Assembly (NCBI GenBank): GCA_033032175.1
Contig: CM065325.1
Location: forward strand, 10,816,930-10,880,929
DNA from: Saturnia japonica
Taxonomy: Eukaryota > Arthropoda > Insecta > Lepidoptera > Saturniidae
Direction: 5' to 3'
DNA length: 64,000 nt
Part shown: positions 1-11,558 of the stretch, piece after piece
How positions within the stretch are numbered: the stretch's first letter is position 1
Layout of the letters: each line of letters opens with the position of its first letter
The notes under the pieces: generated by a model
Database searches by the model: none
Told to the model about the DNA's origin: nothing
What the model saw: only the letters and a program-made list of their open reading frames with translations
Made by a program: the position numbers and the translations under genes

Positions 1-226
1 ATTATCAAGTCAATATAGTGTCCTGTTTTATGACAATTTCAATATCCTAACAAGATGGTGGCTCCCTTGTTAGAACTTTTTATGGAGTTTTTGTGGCATC
101 CTAGAATGTATACTTCTAGTTTATATTTATAATCTACTTCACTTATGCACAAAAACCAAACTATATTACGCAAAACTCTACCAATATTACATAATATAGG
201 GTCAAAAGCCTATGTAAATGAATGAA
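1..226 (+). repeat. Dispersed repeat family A, copy 1 (cut by window edge)
   Basis: This stretch shares long similar runs with three other places in the window (28681-28821, 29091-29401 and 34301-34610). Shared landmarks are AACAAGATGGTGGCT, TTGTTAGAACTTT, CACAAAAACCAAACTATAT and ACATAATATAGGGTCAAAA. All four copies have the same orientation. No coding capacity and no clear terminal repeats are seen. It is probably a non-autonomous transposon or SINE-like family, class unknown. Confidence 0.75.
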
Positions 227-809
227 TTTTTAAATATATTTTTTTTTTTAAATGTAAAGTGGGTTGGTCAACATTTTTACAATTAGATTTGAGAATTACA
301 TAATTGACCCCCAAATTGTTACTTTTTAGAACTGAGGTGGAACACACTACTACACTTTAAATCTGAACATAGTAACATGAATATTGCTATTTTATAGCAG
401 AAATAGATAGCGGCGAAAATGCTGTGATCGTAATCGAATCCTCACAGGTTTTCGTTTGAATAATAAATTGTGTTAATTCAAACTATGACTAAGTAAGTAT
501 GTATAATTGCCATATATAACAAAAAAATGCAATGTATTATCAAATTTTTCTCTATAAATATAAATATATTTATACCAAGTTGTAGGTAAAGTTCATTTAA
601 CATTTAATCTTTCATGAAAGTTGTACTTACGCCTAAAAATGTACTTATAAATAAACACTTTAGAAGATTGAATTTAGTTTAGAAACACTATTGATTCACT
701 TAGAGATTAATATTTTGAACATTTCTTCAACTGAGTTTCGTCTGTAGTACCAACCAAGGCATGAAAACTATTTATCTTTTCAAACTGTTACATTTCAAGT
801 ATCTATATA
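227..809. other. AT-rich spacer, nothing recognised
   Basis: AT-rich sequence with short homopolymers (a poly-T run near 240) and no open frame of note on either strand. I see no recognisable element between the family A repeat and the mariner remnant. Confidence 0.5.
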
Positions 810-1921
810 ATAGGTGGGGGAAAAGTTTCTTCGCATTTTTAAATGAAAACTCAAGACATTTTATTCAAAGTTTATTTACAGTATATATGTGCCGTTTTAT
901 TCGATGAGTTTCTGCCATTTTCTAGGTAGAGGCATGATTCCATTGCTGTAGAAACTTTGGGAATTCTGATCAAAAACGTGACAAATAGTTTTGGCAGTTC
1001 TCTCTTGATGTTAACCTTATAGAACCTAAAGAATTCTGAAGAGACCGAAACAGGTGAAAATCAGAAGTTGCAAGGTCAGGGCTCTATGGTGGATGCACTA
1101 ACAGCTCCCAGCCAAACTCTCTTAAGTTTTGCTGGGCGGCTAAAGATGTGTGTGGTCTAGCGTTATCGTGATGAAAGACCACACCCTTCCTGTTGATCAA
1201 TTCCGGCTGCTTTCTCTCAGCTGCTTCCTTTAATCTCATCAGTTGTTGGCAGTAGAGATTCGAATCGAAGGCTTTGCCAGGCGGTAAAAGTTCATAATGA
1301 ACAATGACCTTCCAGTCTCACCATACACACAGCATCACCTTATTTCGAGTTAGCCCAGGCTTAGCCACAGTTTGTGAAGCCTGGCCGATCTAAGACCACG
1401 AACTTTTTCGCACTTCTTGTAGTACGTGATCCATTTTTCATTGCCAGTTATCAATCTCTTCAAAAACGGCTCGGTTTGATTATGTCTCAATAAGAATCGC
1501 AAATGAGTACACAGTTCATTAGGGTTCTTTCAGTGAGCTCGTGTGGCACCCAAATATCGAGCTTTTTGATAAAGCCAGCTTTGGTCAAATGGGTTAAAAC
1601 TGTTTTGTGGTCAATTTCCAGTTCTTCAGATACATCGTAACTACTGATATGCCGATCTTGCTCTACTTTTTCAAAAATGACGTTCCTTTTATTTGTAACA
1701 GGGGGACCAGGGCGAGCTTTAACATCAAAATTTTCGAACTGAAAACGTTTGAACCAAGTTTGTTCTACTCTTACTGACACTGCATTAGGTCCATAAACAT
1801 CACAAATTTTTTTCGCTACTTGAGTTGCATTTTTGCATTTTTTGTAATAATATTTTAAAAAGTATCGAATTTTTAAATTAAATTAACTCATTTTTACAGA
1901 AAGAAAAACAAATGAAAAATG
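810..1921 (-). mobile_element. mariner element 1, 5'-truncated, dead
   Basis: A mariner of the same family as the copy at 29561-31012, here on the minus strand. Its 3' terminal repeat lies at about 811-836 (TAGGTGGGGGAAAAGTTTCT). Similarity to the other copy stops at about 1921, just upstream of the transposase start, so the 5' end with its inverted repeat is missing. The transposase reads as a patchwork. A 97-codon open stretch on the minus strand (1780-1487) carries the paired helix-turn-helix region, with VTNKRN, EELEIDHKTVLTHL and IWVPHELTER. Further on, the second catalytic block (HHDNARPHT) is recognisable near 1145-1175, and the third block (HPPYSPDLA) has a TAG in place of the Tyr codon near 1090. 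The element cannot encode an active enzyme. Confidence 0.9.
1487..1780 (-). pseudogene. mariner transposase, N-terminal fragment
   Basis: This 97-codon open stretch matches the N-terminal DNA-binding half of a mariner transposase of about 345 residues. Visible hallmarks are the WFKRFQ motif at the end of the first helix-turn-helix, the GPPVTNK linker, a second helix-turn-helix (SSYDVSEELEIDHKTVLTHL) and WVPHELTER. The catalytic domain is not in the same frame. Codons beyond this stretch can be followed on the minus strand towards 900 only with stops and frameshifts. It has 96-codon similarity to the piece at 29891-30154. It is a relic inside mariner element 1 with no expected function. Confidence 0.85.
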
Positions 1922-2222
1922 GTGGGAAGCAATACAAGAATTGCTCACTTAATATTATTAGATAATGAAGGAAACTGGAAATGAAGTTTATGCGACTTTG
2001 AACTAGTTAAAAATAAATTGATTTATTTCTCGCTGGGTACGATATTTTTATCGTTTATGTTCTAAAGGATAACTTTTAACTTGCAACTGGTAAATATTTT
2101 ATAACCGGTATGATTAGAACTGTTTCCAAGTTGTTGTAGGTGTAGCAACTATGTCAATATGTGAATCTGATGGTCTAAGGGAGTTTTGTCCAAGAAAACA
2201 CAGAGATCAAGTAGTTAAACTT
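1922..2222. other. dsx upstream flank, AT-rich
   Basis: AT-rich sequence between the mariner relic and the CpG-rich dsx exon. It should hold the proximal promoter if transcription starts close to the exon. I do not see a convincing TATA box or initiator that would fix a start site, so no promoter is called. Confidence 0.3.
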
Positions 2223-2479
2223 TATTAGTAAGGTCTTGATAATAAATTCTTGTGATTCAGGAAGAGTCGTGTGTGATGTTCGAACAATAATTGCCTCGTT
2301 GCATATTGGTGCAACTGCACGGTAACAAATGCAGTAGCGCGCAGAGGCGTAGTGGGGTGCGGGGCGGAGCGTCGCAAGCGGGGGAAGTCAGTCGCATTGT
2401 GACCGCGCGTCGGGTTGTTTGTATAACGTTCGCGCGCGCCGACTTCGTCGCGATCACGACCGAGAACGTGGGCCCAGCT
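2223..2479 (+). promoter_or_regulatory. dsx: dsx 5' untranslated region / promoter-proximal CpG-rich segment
   Basis: GC content and CpG density jump at about 2330 compared with the AT-rich flank, and this continues through the coding exon. In the dsx frame an in-frame TAA lies at 2288-2290 and there is no in-frame ATG before 2480, so the segment is read as 5' UTR. It contains a minimal upstream ORF, ATG CAG TAG, at 2329-2337. The transcription start cannot be set from sequence; the left limit is only where AT-rich flank ends. Confidence 0.5.
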
Positions 2480-2984
2480 ATGGTATCCGTGGGCGCGTGG
2501 AGGCGCCGCGCGCCCGACGACTGTGAGGAGCGCTCCGACCCTGGTGCCTCCAGCTCGGCGGTGCCGCGCGCTCCTCCCAACTGTGCCCGATGCCGTAACC
2601 ACAGACTGAAGGTCGAGCTGAAAGGCCACAAACGATACTGCAAGTACCGATATTGCAATTGTGAGAAATGCCGGTTGACAGCAGACAGGCAGCGGGTGAT
2701 GGCACTGCAGACTGCATTGCGACGTGCTCAAGCGCAAGACGAGGCCCGAGCGAGAGCCAAGGAGATAGGTGGTCATCTCCCAGGAGTTGAGTTAGACAGA
2801 CCGGAGCCGCCTATAGTGAAAGCGCCGAGGAGCCCAGTTGTGCCGCCGCCGCCACCGCGGTCTCTCGGCTCGGCGAGTTGCGATTCGATTCCGGGTTCGC
2901 CGGGAGTTTCTCCATATGCTCCGCCGCCGCCATCGGCGCCTCTTTTGCAGGCGATGCCGCCGCTGATGCCGCCACAACAGCCCG
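2480..2984 (+). CDS. dsx: Doublesex, first coding exon (DM domain)
   Basis: Doublesex is the DNA-binding transcription factor at the end of the insect sex-determination cascade; sex-specific splicing of later exons gives male and female forms. This exon encodes 168 residues plus one base, beginning [15 protein letters not shown]. The DM domain spans about residues 33-85. Its zinc ligands fit the intertwined CCHC/HCCC pattern: C35, C38, H41, H50, C54, C59, C61 and C64. The recognition helix [19 protein letters not shown] follows. After it comes a proline-rich linker with PPPPPR and SPYAPPPPS, as in other lepidopteran DSX. The start is the first in-frame ATG (context CCAGCTATGG); an upstream in-frame reading to 2291 lacks an ATG. 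The exon ends CAGCCCG|GTGAGT, a strong phase-1 donor. The dimerisation domain (OD2) and the sex-specific exons must lie beyond this window. Confidence 0.95.
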
Positions 2985-3063
2985 GTGAGTCTTTTTCGAC
3001 CATACTAAAATGAAAAGTTTAAATTTAATTTACAGCGATATTATTGTGGTTTAAAAGTCTTAG

Positions 3064-3094
3064 ATATATATATATATATATATACATATATAGG
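3064..3094. repeat. (TA)n microsatellite
   Basis: A run of alternating T and A, interrupted once by CA, directly after the dsx donor region. It is followed by a short scrap resembling a Helitron-like 3' end (CGCGGCTTCGCTCGCG at about 3112-3127). Confidence 0.9.
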
Positions 3095-3130
3095 TATTAA
3101 CTAAAATTTTACCGCGGCTTCGCTCGCGTT

Positions 3131-6100
3131 ATAATTGAGTTACGTTCCATCTTTATTACTTTCTAACTGAATTATTATATAGCAATTTTCATAGATCTAT
3201 CTTCAAAAATGAAAGATTTTCATAAAAACTAAAAATCCTTCCTTTGTGCTCACCCACAGTGTCAAAGAAACCCGCATGTCAATTTTCACTTAAATAGCCC
3301 AAGTAGTTTGGGCTCTGCGTTGGTATGTCAGTCATTCAATCAGTTATTATTTTATATTATATAGGTATACATAAATAGATAAATCGGCTGTATTCTATTC
3401 CTAATCTAAAACCTAAAACCAGATTGATAAAATCTCAACTATTATGTTAAACAAATGTGAAACTAATTTAAAGTTTAATGACATCAAATATGAACCTCTA
3501 TAAATATAAATATAATAGATATCTAAGTGCGTATTGCGGATATGTATTTAGCTATATGAATATAGCCTTAAATATATTGACGAAAGAAAATAAACGCCCC
3601 TTGAATAGCATCCAGTCAATTTAATTTTTACTTCAATAATAGCAAAATATTGCGTGAAATAATAACTTACAGCCTCGTCGAAAGCGTTGCTTTGTTGTGT
3701 TATTATTCACTTATTATCTTTACAATACTTCTCAACTTTAAAAAATAACGTGATTGTATACTAAACAAAGGAAAAGTTGTTGAGCGAGTTCAAGTTGCAG
3801 TAATCGTCAATATACTTGCACTGTTCGTTATATCAGTATAATGTTAACTTGGAAATTGTAATGACAGTAGTTGCCATACATTATTATGAATAAAGTTCTT
3901 GAGGTTAACACAGCGAGCATTGCTCTGAACATTTAAATAATTATAGCTTCATTACAAAAGGTTGTGGCCCTTAGACCATAAGCCAGTCATAATAGTAAGC
4001 AAAATGACTGCTTTTCTGAAAGTTGGTTCTCCTTTACATGGTGCGTTTATAAGAAACATATGTAATATCCACCACTAAAATAAGAACAGGAGTACAATTA
4101 TATCTAAAAACACATTATTATTTTGTTATTAGAATGAACGATAAATATTAGGAAATTTGTAAAACACTTATTTAAAATAGAATAAACGCAGAAATAACCA
4201 TTACTATGTCACTGATTTGGTATGCTGTTTACTTTTTATAGAATTATATTACCCAGTGCTGATTGTTAATTCTAAACCCAAAATATCACGTAATGGCCGT
4301 AAAAATAAAAATTATTTATGGCAATGTGTAGTTATTGAAAAGGGATAAAAGATTTCATATTTACTAAAAAATACAATGAATGAATTCATAATAAGGTTAT
4401 TATGAATGTTTTACGTAAAACTAATTATGTAATCAAATAAGTTACTGTAATTATAAGTTATGAATATTATAAAAAATTTCCAAACTCGGCGATATTTCAT
4501 GTAACTAGGAAGTTCTTTGTTACATTTATCTGTAAGTGGATATTATTTGCTAAGCACTCTTAACGTTTGAATTACAATGTGTCTAACATAATAATTATTA
4601 TATAGGCATCAAGTTATTTCTATATCTTTTGATATTATGTAGGTATATATAGGTATGTGTATATTTGATTAGCTTTGTTATTATCAACGTTATTAAAATA
4701 ATTATATACCTATATACTTTTATTGCATCGAAGTTTAAGTATATTTATATATATTTGCCACACTTGTACATTCCTATGTTTTTAATAAATAAGGTTTCTT
4801 GTTCATGCCGATTGTACGAAATTTGTATTCGGAAAAATAAAAAATAATTTATACACAGAAAAATTATTATTAAAAACTAAATAATGAATTATAGATTTTT
4901 AGAAGAATAAGAATAACAATGATAAGGTGAAGTGAAATTTAAAGTTTTGCTAAAAAAACAAACAAATCGCCACAAACGAATTTTCTCAAATCATTACTGA
5001 CAGCATTAGTGCTAAATAAGTCAAATAAATTCAAAACTAGTGACTAAAGTTATTTCTTTATTTGATTTAATACTATAAATTCTAAAATATATTTTACACC
5101 AAAAACTTATAAGACTTCTTCGCAGTACGTCTTCCGACGGCTTCCATCATCTCGAACCGTCGTAGATATGCCTAAGAAATATAAAATACCTATATCTACA
5201 CTTTAGACTAGTCGTTATAAAGTAAACAAAGACAAACTTCAATTATTATTTACCTTCATCTAGAAATGTGACAATTCATTTTGCAATCTGTAAGACTTTC
5301 CTTGATATTGTCTAAGTATTTTTTGTTGTTTATAGGTTTTATTGATAGATGTATTAATTTTTATTATTGAACAGTCTATTACGGTTTGTTAAGGGTTATA
5401 TTATTAATTATGTTTAAATAAATGGAGATGAACATATATTATATATTAAAGTATATTTATTTTTCAAATTGTAATGCCAACGTCCAATACTAGGTATGTA
5501 GAGTTCGTGAGGTTAACACAGCAAACATCGCTTCGAACATTCCAATAATTTTATATGTTTAATGTACATTCATTCAAGAACCTAAGATTTAAAATAACAA
5601 AATCTCTGTTTTTAATAGAATGTAACGAAGATAATTTTTTTTCGGCAGAAAAACTTTCAATTTAATTTTTTTTATGTAGTCCGCTCCTTTTTATGCGCTC
5701 TAGGTAAAAATATACAATTATATGAAGAAAATTATAGTTACTTGTAACTTATAACTAACCCAGTTCCTATTATTATTATTTAATGAATAATTTTTCAGTT
5801 GGTTTAATTACGTCTCACGATAAGCGTGTCTTCATCAGGTCCCATAGTTTGAATATATTATAGTTAAATTTGTAATCAGAGCTGGATGATTCACTCTTTC
5901 GTGCTAATTATATTTTTCTTTATTATTATAATTCTAATTATCTTTGTCCTTTTTTAACGTTATTAATAGGATGTGTTTGTCTATGTTTTTTGCTATGATA
6001 ATATAATAGTTAATAAGTACAATGTTGATTTAATTTTCATTACGATAAAATGTATGATGAAATTTATTATACCTACATTATTTACATTAATGTGTCTAAT

Positions 6101-6789
6101 GAGCCACTTTATAGCTATCCATGAAAACTCATATTTTCTGCATATTTGTAAAGTAGAAGTCGCTGTAGCTGAAAGCGGCGAGGATTATTATTATACTAAA
6201 AATAGAAATAATCAACATGCAACACATTTTTCTTAATAGTTTTGACTTTTAAAATTTTTATTGGTTTGTTTGTACCTAAGTAGAGTAAAGCAAAACTGAA
6301 GTTATTTGCATTTGCTCTCTTACTCGTTATTTTACCTAATTTAGGGATATAGGGATTCCGGATTTAAGTAAAGTAAAAATAAGAGAACATAATTTGAAGA
6401 TTAAAAATTACCTAAAACGGTTTAGAACTAACGCCGCAATGATCGAAATATTATTTCTAACAAAACGTCTTGTTACTAAGAGTATTATAAACCTTTTAGA
6501 TACAAAATAGAATGATAGATAGTCACTTCGAGTTCTGGTTTAACGCAAGATTTAAAGATAGCAGTTAACAATAGACCAGACCAGTCGCTAAATATTTAAG
6601 ATCTGTATTACATAAATAAGTAGTCTTTGTGGTGAATCACGTCTTATACATCTCAGTTAATGTACTAATTGTTGCTAGGCACTACCACATACCTACTATA
6701 TATAACACCAGTGGTACGCTAAGTCGAGTCGCGTTTCGTGATCAGCTGGTGTATATTTAGTAATTAAGCGAAATCATAATAAGGACCTA
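3131..6789. other. AT-rich intronic stretch with one short repeat pair
   Basis: Mostly unremarkable AT-rich DNA. The only structure I see is a direct repeat of about 55 bp: 3890-3953 and 5500-5556 share GAGGTTAACACAGC, then a CATCGC/CATTGC block and GAACATT. Short open stretches at 4665-4847 and 5973-6236 are of low-complexity composition and do not look coding. Confidence 0.4.
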
Positions 6790-6965
6790 ACATAACCATC
6801 ACGTCTGTATTCCCCGAAGAGTTAGGCAGAGGTGTACTGATGTACACCCATAGTTCGACCGGTTTGTTTTTAAGTAGCCATACAAAATACTTATTTGATG
6901 TTATTGGCACCATAAAGCGGATATCACCTGCTGGCCTGCCTTTTTATAGCCAGGATTTTACGTGA
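6790..6965 (+). repeat. Dispersed repeat family P, copy 1
   Basis: Shares landmarks with 56872-57045 in the same orientation: ATCACG followed by TAT(A/T)CCC, GAAG(A/T)GTTAGGCA, GTACACCCA, AGTTCG and a downstream TATTG(G/C)CA. The two copies are diverged by indels. Class is unknown; no coding potential. Confidence 0.55.
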
Positions 6966-7115
6966 AATTAAATCTTATTTACTTTGCCTTATACAGGAAA
7001 AGTATTATTGTGATTAATTTATAGATTTTTGTTGAAAATCCACTACTGGATCTATTAAAGTTATTTTTATGAGACAACAATGCATCCATTTTATTTAATT
7101 AATAGTGCTTCGGCG

Positions 7116-7435
7116 AAACATATATCTCTAATTTTCTACTTTTTCCGTGCAGTGAGATGAAGTGACACTCGAAAGCTTGATTTTCTCGCGTCGCGACGTT
7201 TGAATATGCAAAATTTTGCTTAATTTTCTCAGAACGTTCGGATTACCGGAGAAAGGTGCTGTACGGATCAAAACGGGACGTATGGTCACGTTAAGTATAA
7301 CAATTAGGAATTAGAAGTATCTAGGACAAGCGAGAACAACGATAGACTAACAGACGGGTGCGTTGACGGGCGGTGCGCGGTGGAGAGTTGGTCAAATAAA
7401 TTCAACAAACACTGGTGAAACCCCCCACATTTTAT
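7116..7435. other. Single-copy GC-richer intronic segment
   Basis: More balanced base composition than its surroundings, with CpG-rich words such as TCTCGCGTCGCGACGTT and GGGCGGTGCGCGGTGG. I see no match elsewhere in the window and no open frame. It may be a regulatory segment or old mobile DNA; the sequence does not decide. Confidence 0.25.
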
Positions 7436-7441
7436 AGCTAG

Positions 7442-8416
7442 TTTTTACCCGACTACGAAAAAGGATAGTTATGTTTTTGAAGAGTGTGTATGTATGTAGG
7501 TATTATTTTTTGTTTTATTTTTTTTGCACGCTCTGTAGCCCAAACGGCTTCATGGAATTTAGCATACGAGATGTCGTTAGATTCGGTTTAATTGTGGGAG
7601 TGAGCTATCTATATAATATTTGAGCACCTACGACGTTTGAGAATCAAATACGAAGCAAATATAGAAAAATTTTTTTTTTAAATTAATCGATTTTGTTGTA
7701 GATGGGTTTTTGTTTCCTTTTTTAATAACTTAGCTTGTTTATATTTGTAGACGACAAAGTACAACAAATAAATAAATAGGTATATATTATGTGCCAACGT
7801 AATACGAAACGAGGTGTCCTGTCGTCGAGTAAGTCTGTGTGAAATGTATAAATAAATCACGATTACAGTGTTTGGAGTGCGAGAATAACGTCCTCAGTTT
7901 GCAATTACATCTGTGACATTTCGTTTGATGACAAGTAGGTAATGTCTTCTTTTACCACTTATATTACCACTTCATTTTTTATTTATTTAGTTTGAATCAA
8001 CGGGTTCGTAATATAACTATTTCTGTTAATATTCGCTGGCGTAAACAATGTTTACTAAACATATACATATGTAGATATATACCTACTAAAACGCAAGTAA
8101 ATAATAATAAAAACAAATCAAATTTGTCACAAACAAGCTAATTTATTAAAGAGGAAACAAAAAAACCAACTGCAACAAAAACACTTGACAAAAATGTTGT
8201 TTTTTCTATTTTTGCTTGTTATTTGATTCCCAGACATAGTACTTAAAATATTTTATAGACTATGTCACTCCCACAATGAAGTCGAATCTAAAAACACGTA
8301 TGTTAAAATCCATCAAGCCATTTAGGGTACACAGTGTGCAAAATAAATAGACATTATATACATAAGTACATACGCTCGAAAAACATAGCCCTACTTTTTC
8401 GCAGTCGGGTAAAAAA
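7442..8416. repeat. Large inverted repeat, two diverged arms of about 345 bp
   Basis: The left arm (about 7442-7790) and the right arm (about 8074-8416) are inverted copies around a loop of about 283 bp. Outer ends are TTTTTACCCGACTACGAAAA and the complement of TTTTTCGCAGTCGGGTAAAAA. Matching internal words include the pair around ATTGTGGGAGTGA, the GAATCAAATA...AGCAAA(T/A)ATAGAAAAA block and GTTTTTGTTTCC. Arms are diverged by substitutions and indels. It is a foldback element or two copies of one repeat in opposite orientation. Confidence 0.75.
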
Positions 8417-8417
8417 A

Positions 8418-10185
8418 GTTGTGGACCATGCGTCTGCGCTTTGACCTACAAGTAGGTATAAAAGAATTAAAAAATCGTATTCAATTATCTTATATGACCT
8501 TGACATTAAATTAAATTGTCAGTATTGATTATTATCAACAGGTTATAACAAGATAAGAACCTAGTAACTTTTTGTATCAATTGATCTATCCACAAGATAC
8601 AACATATATCTTAAATATTTCAAATATTGTTTTAAATCTTTAATAAAATATTAACACAGAATAAGATATGTACATACAGGTCTGCTGTATGTCTGTAATC
8701 AAAGTTGCAGTTGATAACAGTCGCCGTGTCAATTGAGGTGATAATGATAACATTTGCATGTTTATATTTAATCAAAATGATGCACGTAATAATATTATTA
8801 TTGCGAATAAATGGTGCACGTCAATTAGGTGCGTGTGTTCCGAAATAATTAATCAAAATGTAATTTATTTGATATCAAAGTTTATGTTCTAAATTGGTGA
8901 ATATATTTAGAATTACCGTTTAGATAAGAGGTCCCCAATTTTTTTTATCTCGTAAACCACTTACTATGAAATTCGTTTGAGGGTCTACCCCCTGATTACC
9001 TGATATTGATTTTTTTGCAAATTTAACAACTTCAAATGTGTTTTTGACAACTGATATAGCGCTACTATGTTTGTAAGATAAAAAATTTCTAACTGTGGTG
9101 AAGTTTTATGTAAAAACTTTTAAAACGTCGAGTTTTACATATTTATTAGTTAACTAGCTATGCCCGTGGCTCCGTTTGCATGTACTACAGAATGTCGGTA
9201 TTGTGGTAACCCCAGTTCTAATTAGGAGGTCGCTCACCGGTTATGTTAAAGATTAAGATAAGTTTAATTTTTTTTGCGCCGAACCTTAATTCTTTTTCTA
9301 CAATAAAAATAGAAACAATTTTTTTCTCGCTGACATATACCCTTCGCGTTTCGTCGTCGACTCCCGGGGGTCGTTATAGACAGCTTTGGGAATAACTTGT
9401 TTAGATCGTCGTGCGTGCCAGAGTATGCATTAGTGGTTACTATTTGGAACATAACGCTTAATAACCACTAAGTAATCTGTAACATTATAATTAATATAAC
9501 AAAGTTTAGGTATATTTAACTCGCTATGTAGGTATATGAGTCAAATGTTGTAGGTACCTACCGAAATTTAAGCACTTCCACTTAACCGTTTGAGCTGACA
9601 TTTGGAATACTACATATACTATTGGTATACTATTGGCTACTATTGGTTACATATAAGTATATGTAACTTGGATGACAATACGATAAAACTATATTATTGA
9701 GCTGATCTGATGATGGAGTCGGATGCTGGTCATAACAATGCCTCAATAAAACAAGATATCCTAGTCGTGTTTAGGTTTGTTGAATTCGTTTCGATAAGTA
9801 GGTAAGTACTATATTATAGTACTAGGTCGTGATAAGTGTCTATAAAAGTTTTTTTGAAACTTAATACATATATTATTTTTAACATTTTTCTACAGATCGA
9901 AAATTTGAATTTGGGGTATAATTGACGAGGAAATTCTTTAGGAACTCGATAAACTAACGCCACTGGCTCATATTTCATAGGGTATAAATTTCAAAACTTA
10001 TAAATACGAATGCTACTGAAATTGAATATAATGCTATAATAATGTTAGAAATATATTAATTTATTTTCGTTTTTTTCTACAATTTTTAAAGAAAGGTGTT
10101 AAATATGTATAAAAAACATAATATACCTATATATTTTTATATTCAATGTTTTTTTCTTGTTATTATTTGTTTTTGTCATTCTTTA
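8418..10185. other. AT-rich intronic stretch with small repeat scraps
   Basis: Mostly AT-rich and unrecognised. Around 8930-9000 a segment starting GAGGTCCCCAATTTTTTTTA and containing GAGGGTCTACCCCC resembles ends of non-autonomous hAT elements, but no partner end was found. At about 9152-9195 AACTAGCTATGCCCGTGGC is a Helitron-like 3' end in minus orientation. The minus-strand open stretch at 9264-9452 (62 codons) is not recognised. Confidence 0.35.
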
Positions 10186-10480
10186 TGATATAAAAAGAAA
10201 TCATTGGGTAGTAACAACATGGCTCCCTAATTCCCCTTATCTCATTTCCACCTCTCACAGTATGCTGTCTGTCCTTGTTTATAAAGGCCCATTATCCTAC
10301 TGTCTCGCTCTTTAAGTTTTATTCCCCCGGGGTGAAGCTACGCGATAGGTCGCCGCGAGGGAGGTAGAAGGGGTGAAATAAAAACTTGGGCCTAAGGGCG
10401 GGTCTTATGTAACGGTATGTGGCCGCTGCTGGGGTGTATTTACGAACTTTGTATTAGTTATTTATTTGACCTCTAAATAA
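10186..10480. other. Single-copy GC-richer intronic segment
   Basis: A segment of higher GC than its flanks, with the palindrome TCCCCCGGGG-like core at about 10323-10332 and CGATAGGTCGCCGCGAGGG. No repeat partner is seen in the window and no open frame is convincing. It is a candidate conserved regulatory segment by composition only. Confidence 0.25.
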
Positions 10481-10644
10481 TAGTAGGTATTTTTGCATCG
10501 GGGTAATTAAATGCGATGGTGTAGTGAAAGTGCATCGTCGTTTATAACTTGAAAAAGACAAAAGTTTAACGTTTGGGTACCTAATTACTGTAAATATTAT
10601 TAGGGTTTTGCACAAAGTCTAAAGTAAAATTACATTAACTTCTA

Positions 10645-10772
10645 TTTTTTTAATAATAGCTCGTCACATTGACGCTACTGTCCCTGATGTTAAACACAGT
10701 GCAATCCAAACACGACGGTGACCACCTAGAGATCTAAATCCTTCGGCAGTCGCCGCTGTCATGCCAGCCGTT
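10645..10772 (+). repeat. Dispersed repeat family R, copy 1
   Basis: Matches 32105-32446 and, less well, 18165-18345. Shared landmarks are TAATAGCTCGTCA, ATTGACG, CTGTCCC, AAACACAG, CGACCACC-like and GAGATCTAAATC, then GTCGCCGCT. An inverted copy lies near 38990-39090. Probably a SINE or Helitron-derived repeat. Confidence 0.65.
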
Positions 10773-10869
10773 TATTTTAAGCGGTTATTGATCAGATTTG
10801 TCCCATTTTTGTTACTATTTCAATAGTGGTTTAATTAAGATTATGTCTATTTTTAAAAAAACCTAGGTA

Positions 10870-11081
10870 CCTATAGTTTGAATGAATTTTACATAAAACG
10901 GATCGCGCCCTTTAGCGGTAGAAAAACGGAGAATTCCCGCGCGCTGTTTTGTAAACTTCACTCGCCATACGATTACAATATTTCATTCGTAAAAAAAATT
11001 AAGGTATTTGAGAAAGAGCAACAATATTTACCCAATATTGAGGCAATAATTGGGGGCGAAAGCTTTTCACCTTCCGTTTAA
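10870..11081. other. Single-copy segment with a 67-codon open frame, not recognised
   Basis: Moderately GC-rich DNA with words such as GGATCGCGCCCTTTAGCGG and CCCGCGCGCTG. A plus-strand frame is open for 67 codons (10878-11081), but the peptide has no known motif. More likely non-coding than a gene; candidate regulatory segment at best. Confidence 0.2.
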
Positions 11082-11235
11082 CGAGTAGGTACTTATTTTC
11101 CGTATTCGGAATTGTGCACACCAAGTTACGCGACGACTGGGAACACAAAAAACCTGGAAAATTAGTTTTTTTGTTCAAATATTACAATCGTATTGATACA
11201 GATATCGATACAGGCCGGTATTATCATTATATTAA

Positions 11236-11558
11236 TACGTGAAGCAAAAACTTTGTACCCCTTTTTAAGCGTATTGCGTGCACGGAAGACTTTGAGATTG
11301 GCATGGTTAAAGTTTATATGGAGAAGGGGTGCAGAAAGCTAAAATTGATCTATAATATCGGTTACTAATATATTAAATAAAATAAATTAATACTGCGAAT
11401 CGTAACCCGAAAAGTGCCATTAAATTTAGACCCCCCAAAATATTGACATTGTCACTCAACGAAAAGTGACAGCAAGTGATGTAGATGATACTCATGTTTA
11501 GGTTCATGAATACTGCAAATGTCAAACAGAAAATGGTCTATGATCATAAAGTCGCTGG
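11236..11558 (+). repeat. Dispersed repeat family X, copy 1
   Basis: A repeat of about 320 bp whose inverted copy is at 36504-36840, with a partial inverted copy at 46878-46980. Shared landmarks are GAAGCAAAA, CTTTTTAAGCGTATTGCGTG, CACGGAAGACT, AAAGTTTATATG, GTGACAGCAAGTGATGTAGA and CAAATGTCAAACAGAAAAT. No terminal repeats or open frame. Confidence 0.85.

Noticed and set aside
2291..2479. 63-codon in-frame extension upstream of the dsx ATG
   Set aside because: It begins at TTG, not ATG, right after an in-frame TAA, and lacks conserved character; the known lepidopteran DSX start MVS... matches the ATG at 2480.
2225..3003. Several long minus-strand open frames (60-183 codons) across the dsx exon
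   Set aside because: They are shadows of a GC-rich coding exon; the plus frame carries the conserved DM domain and the minus products show no motif.
5973..6236. Possible small secreted or membrane peptide gene
   Set aside because: Hydrophobic run comes from AT-rich low complexity; the first codon is not ATG and no supporting signals are seen.
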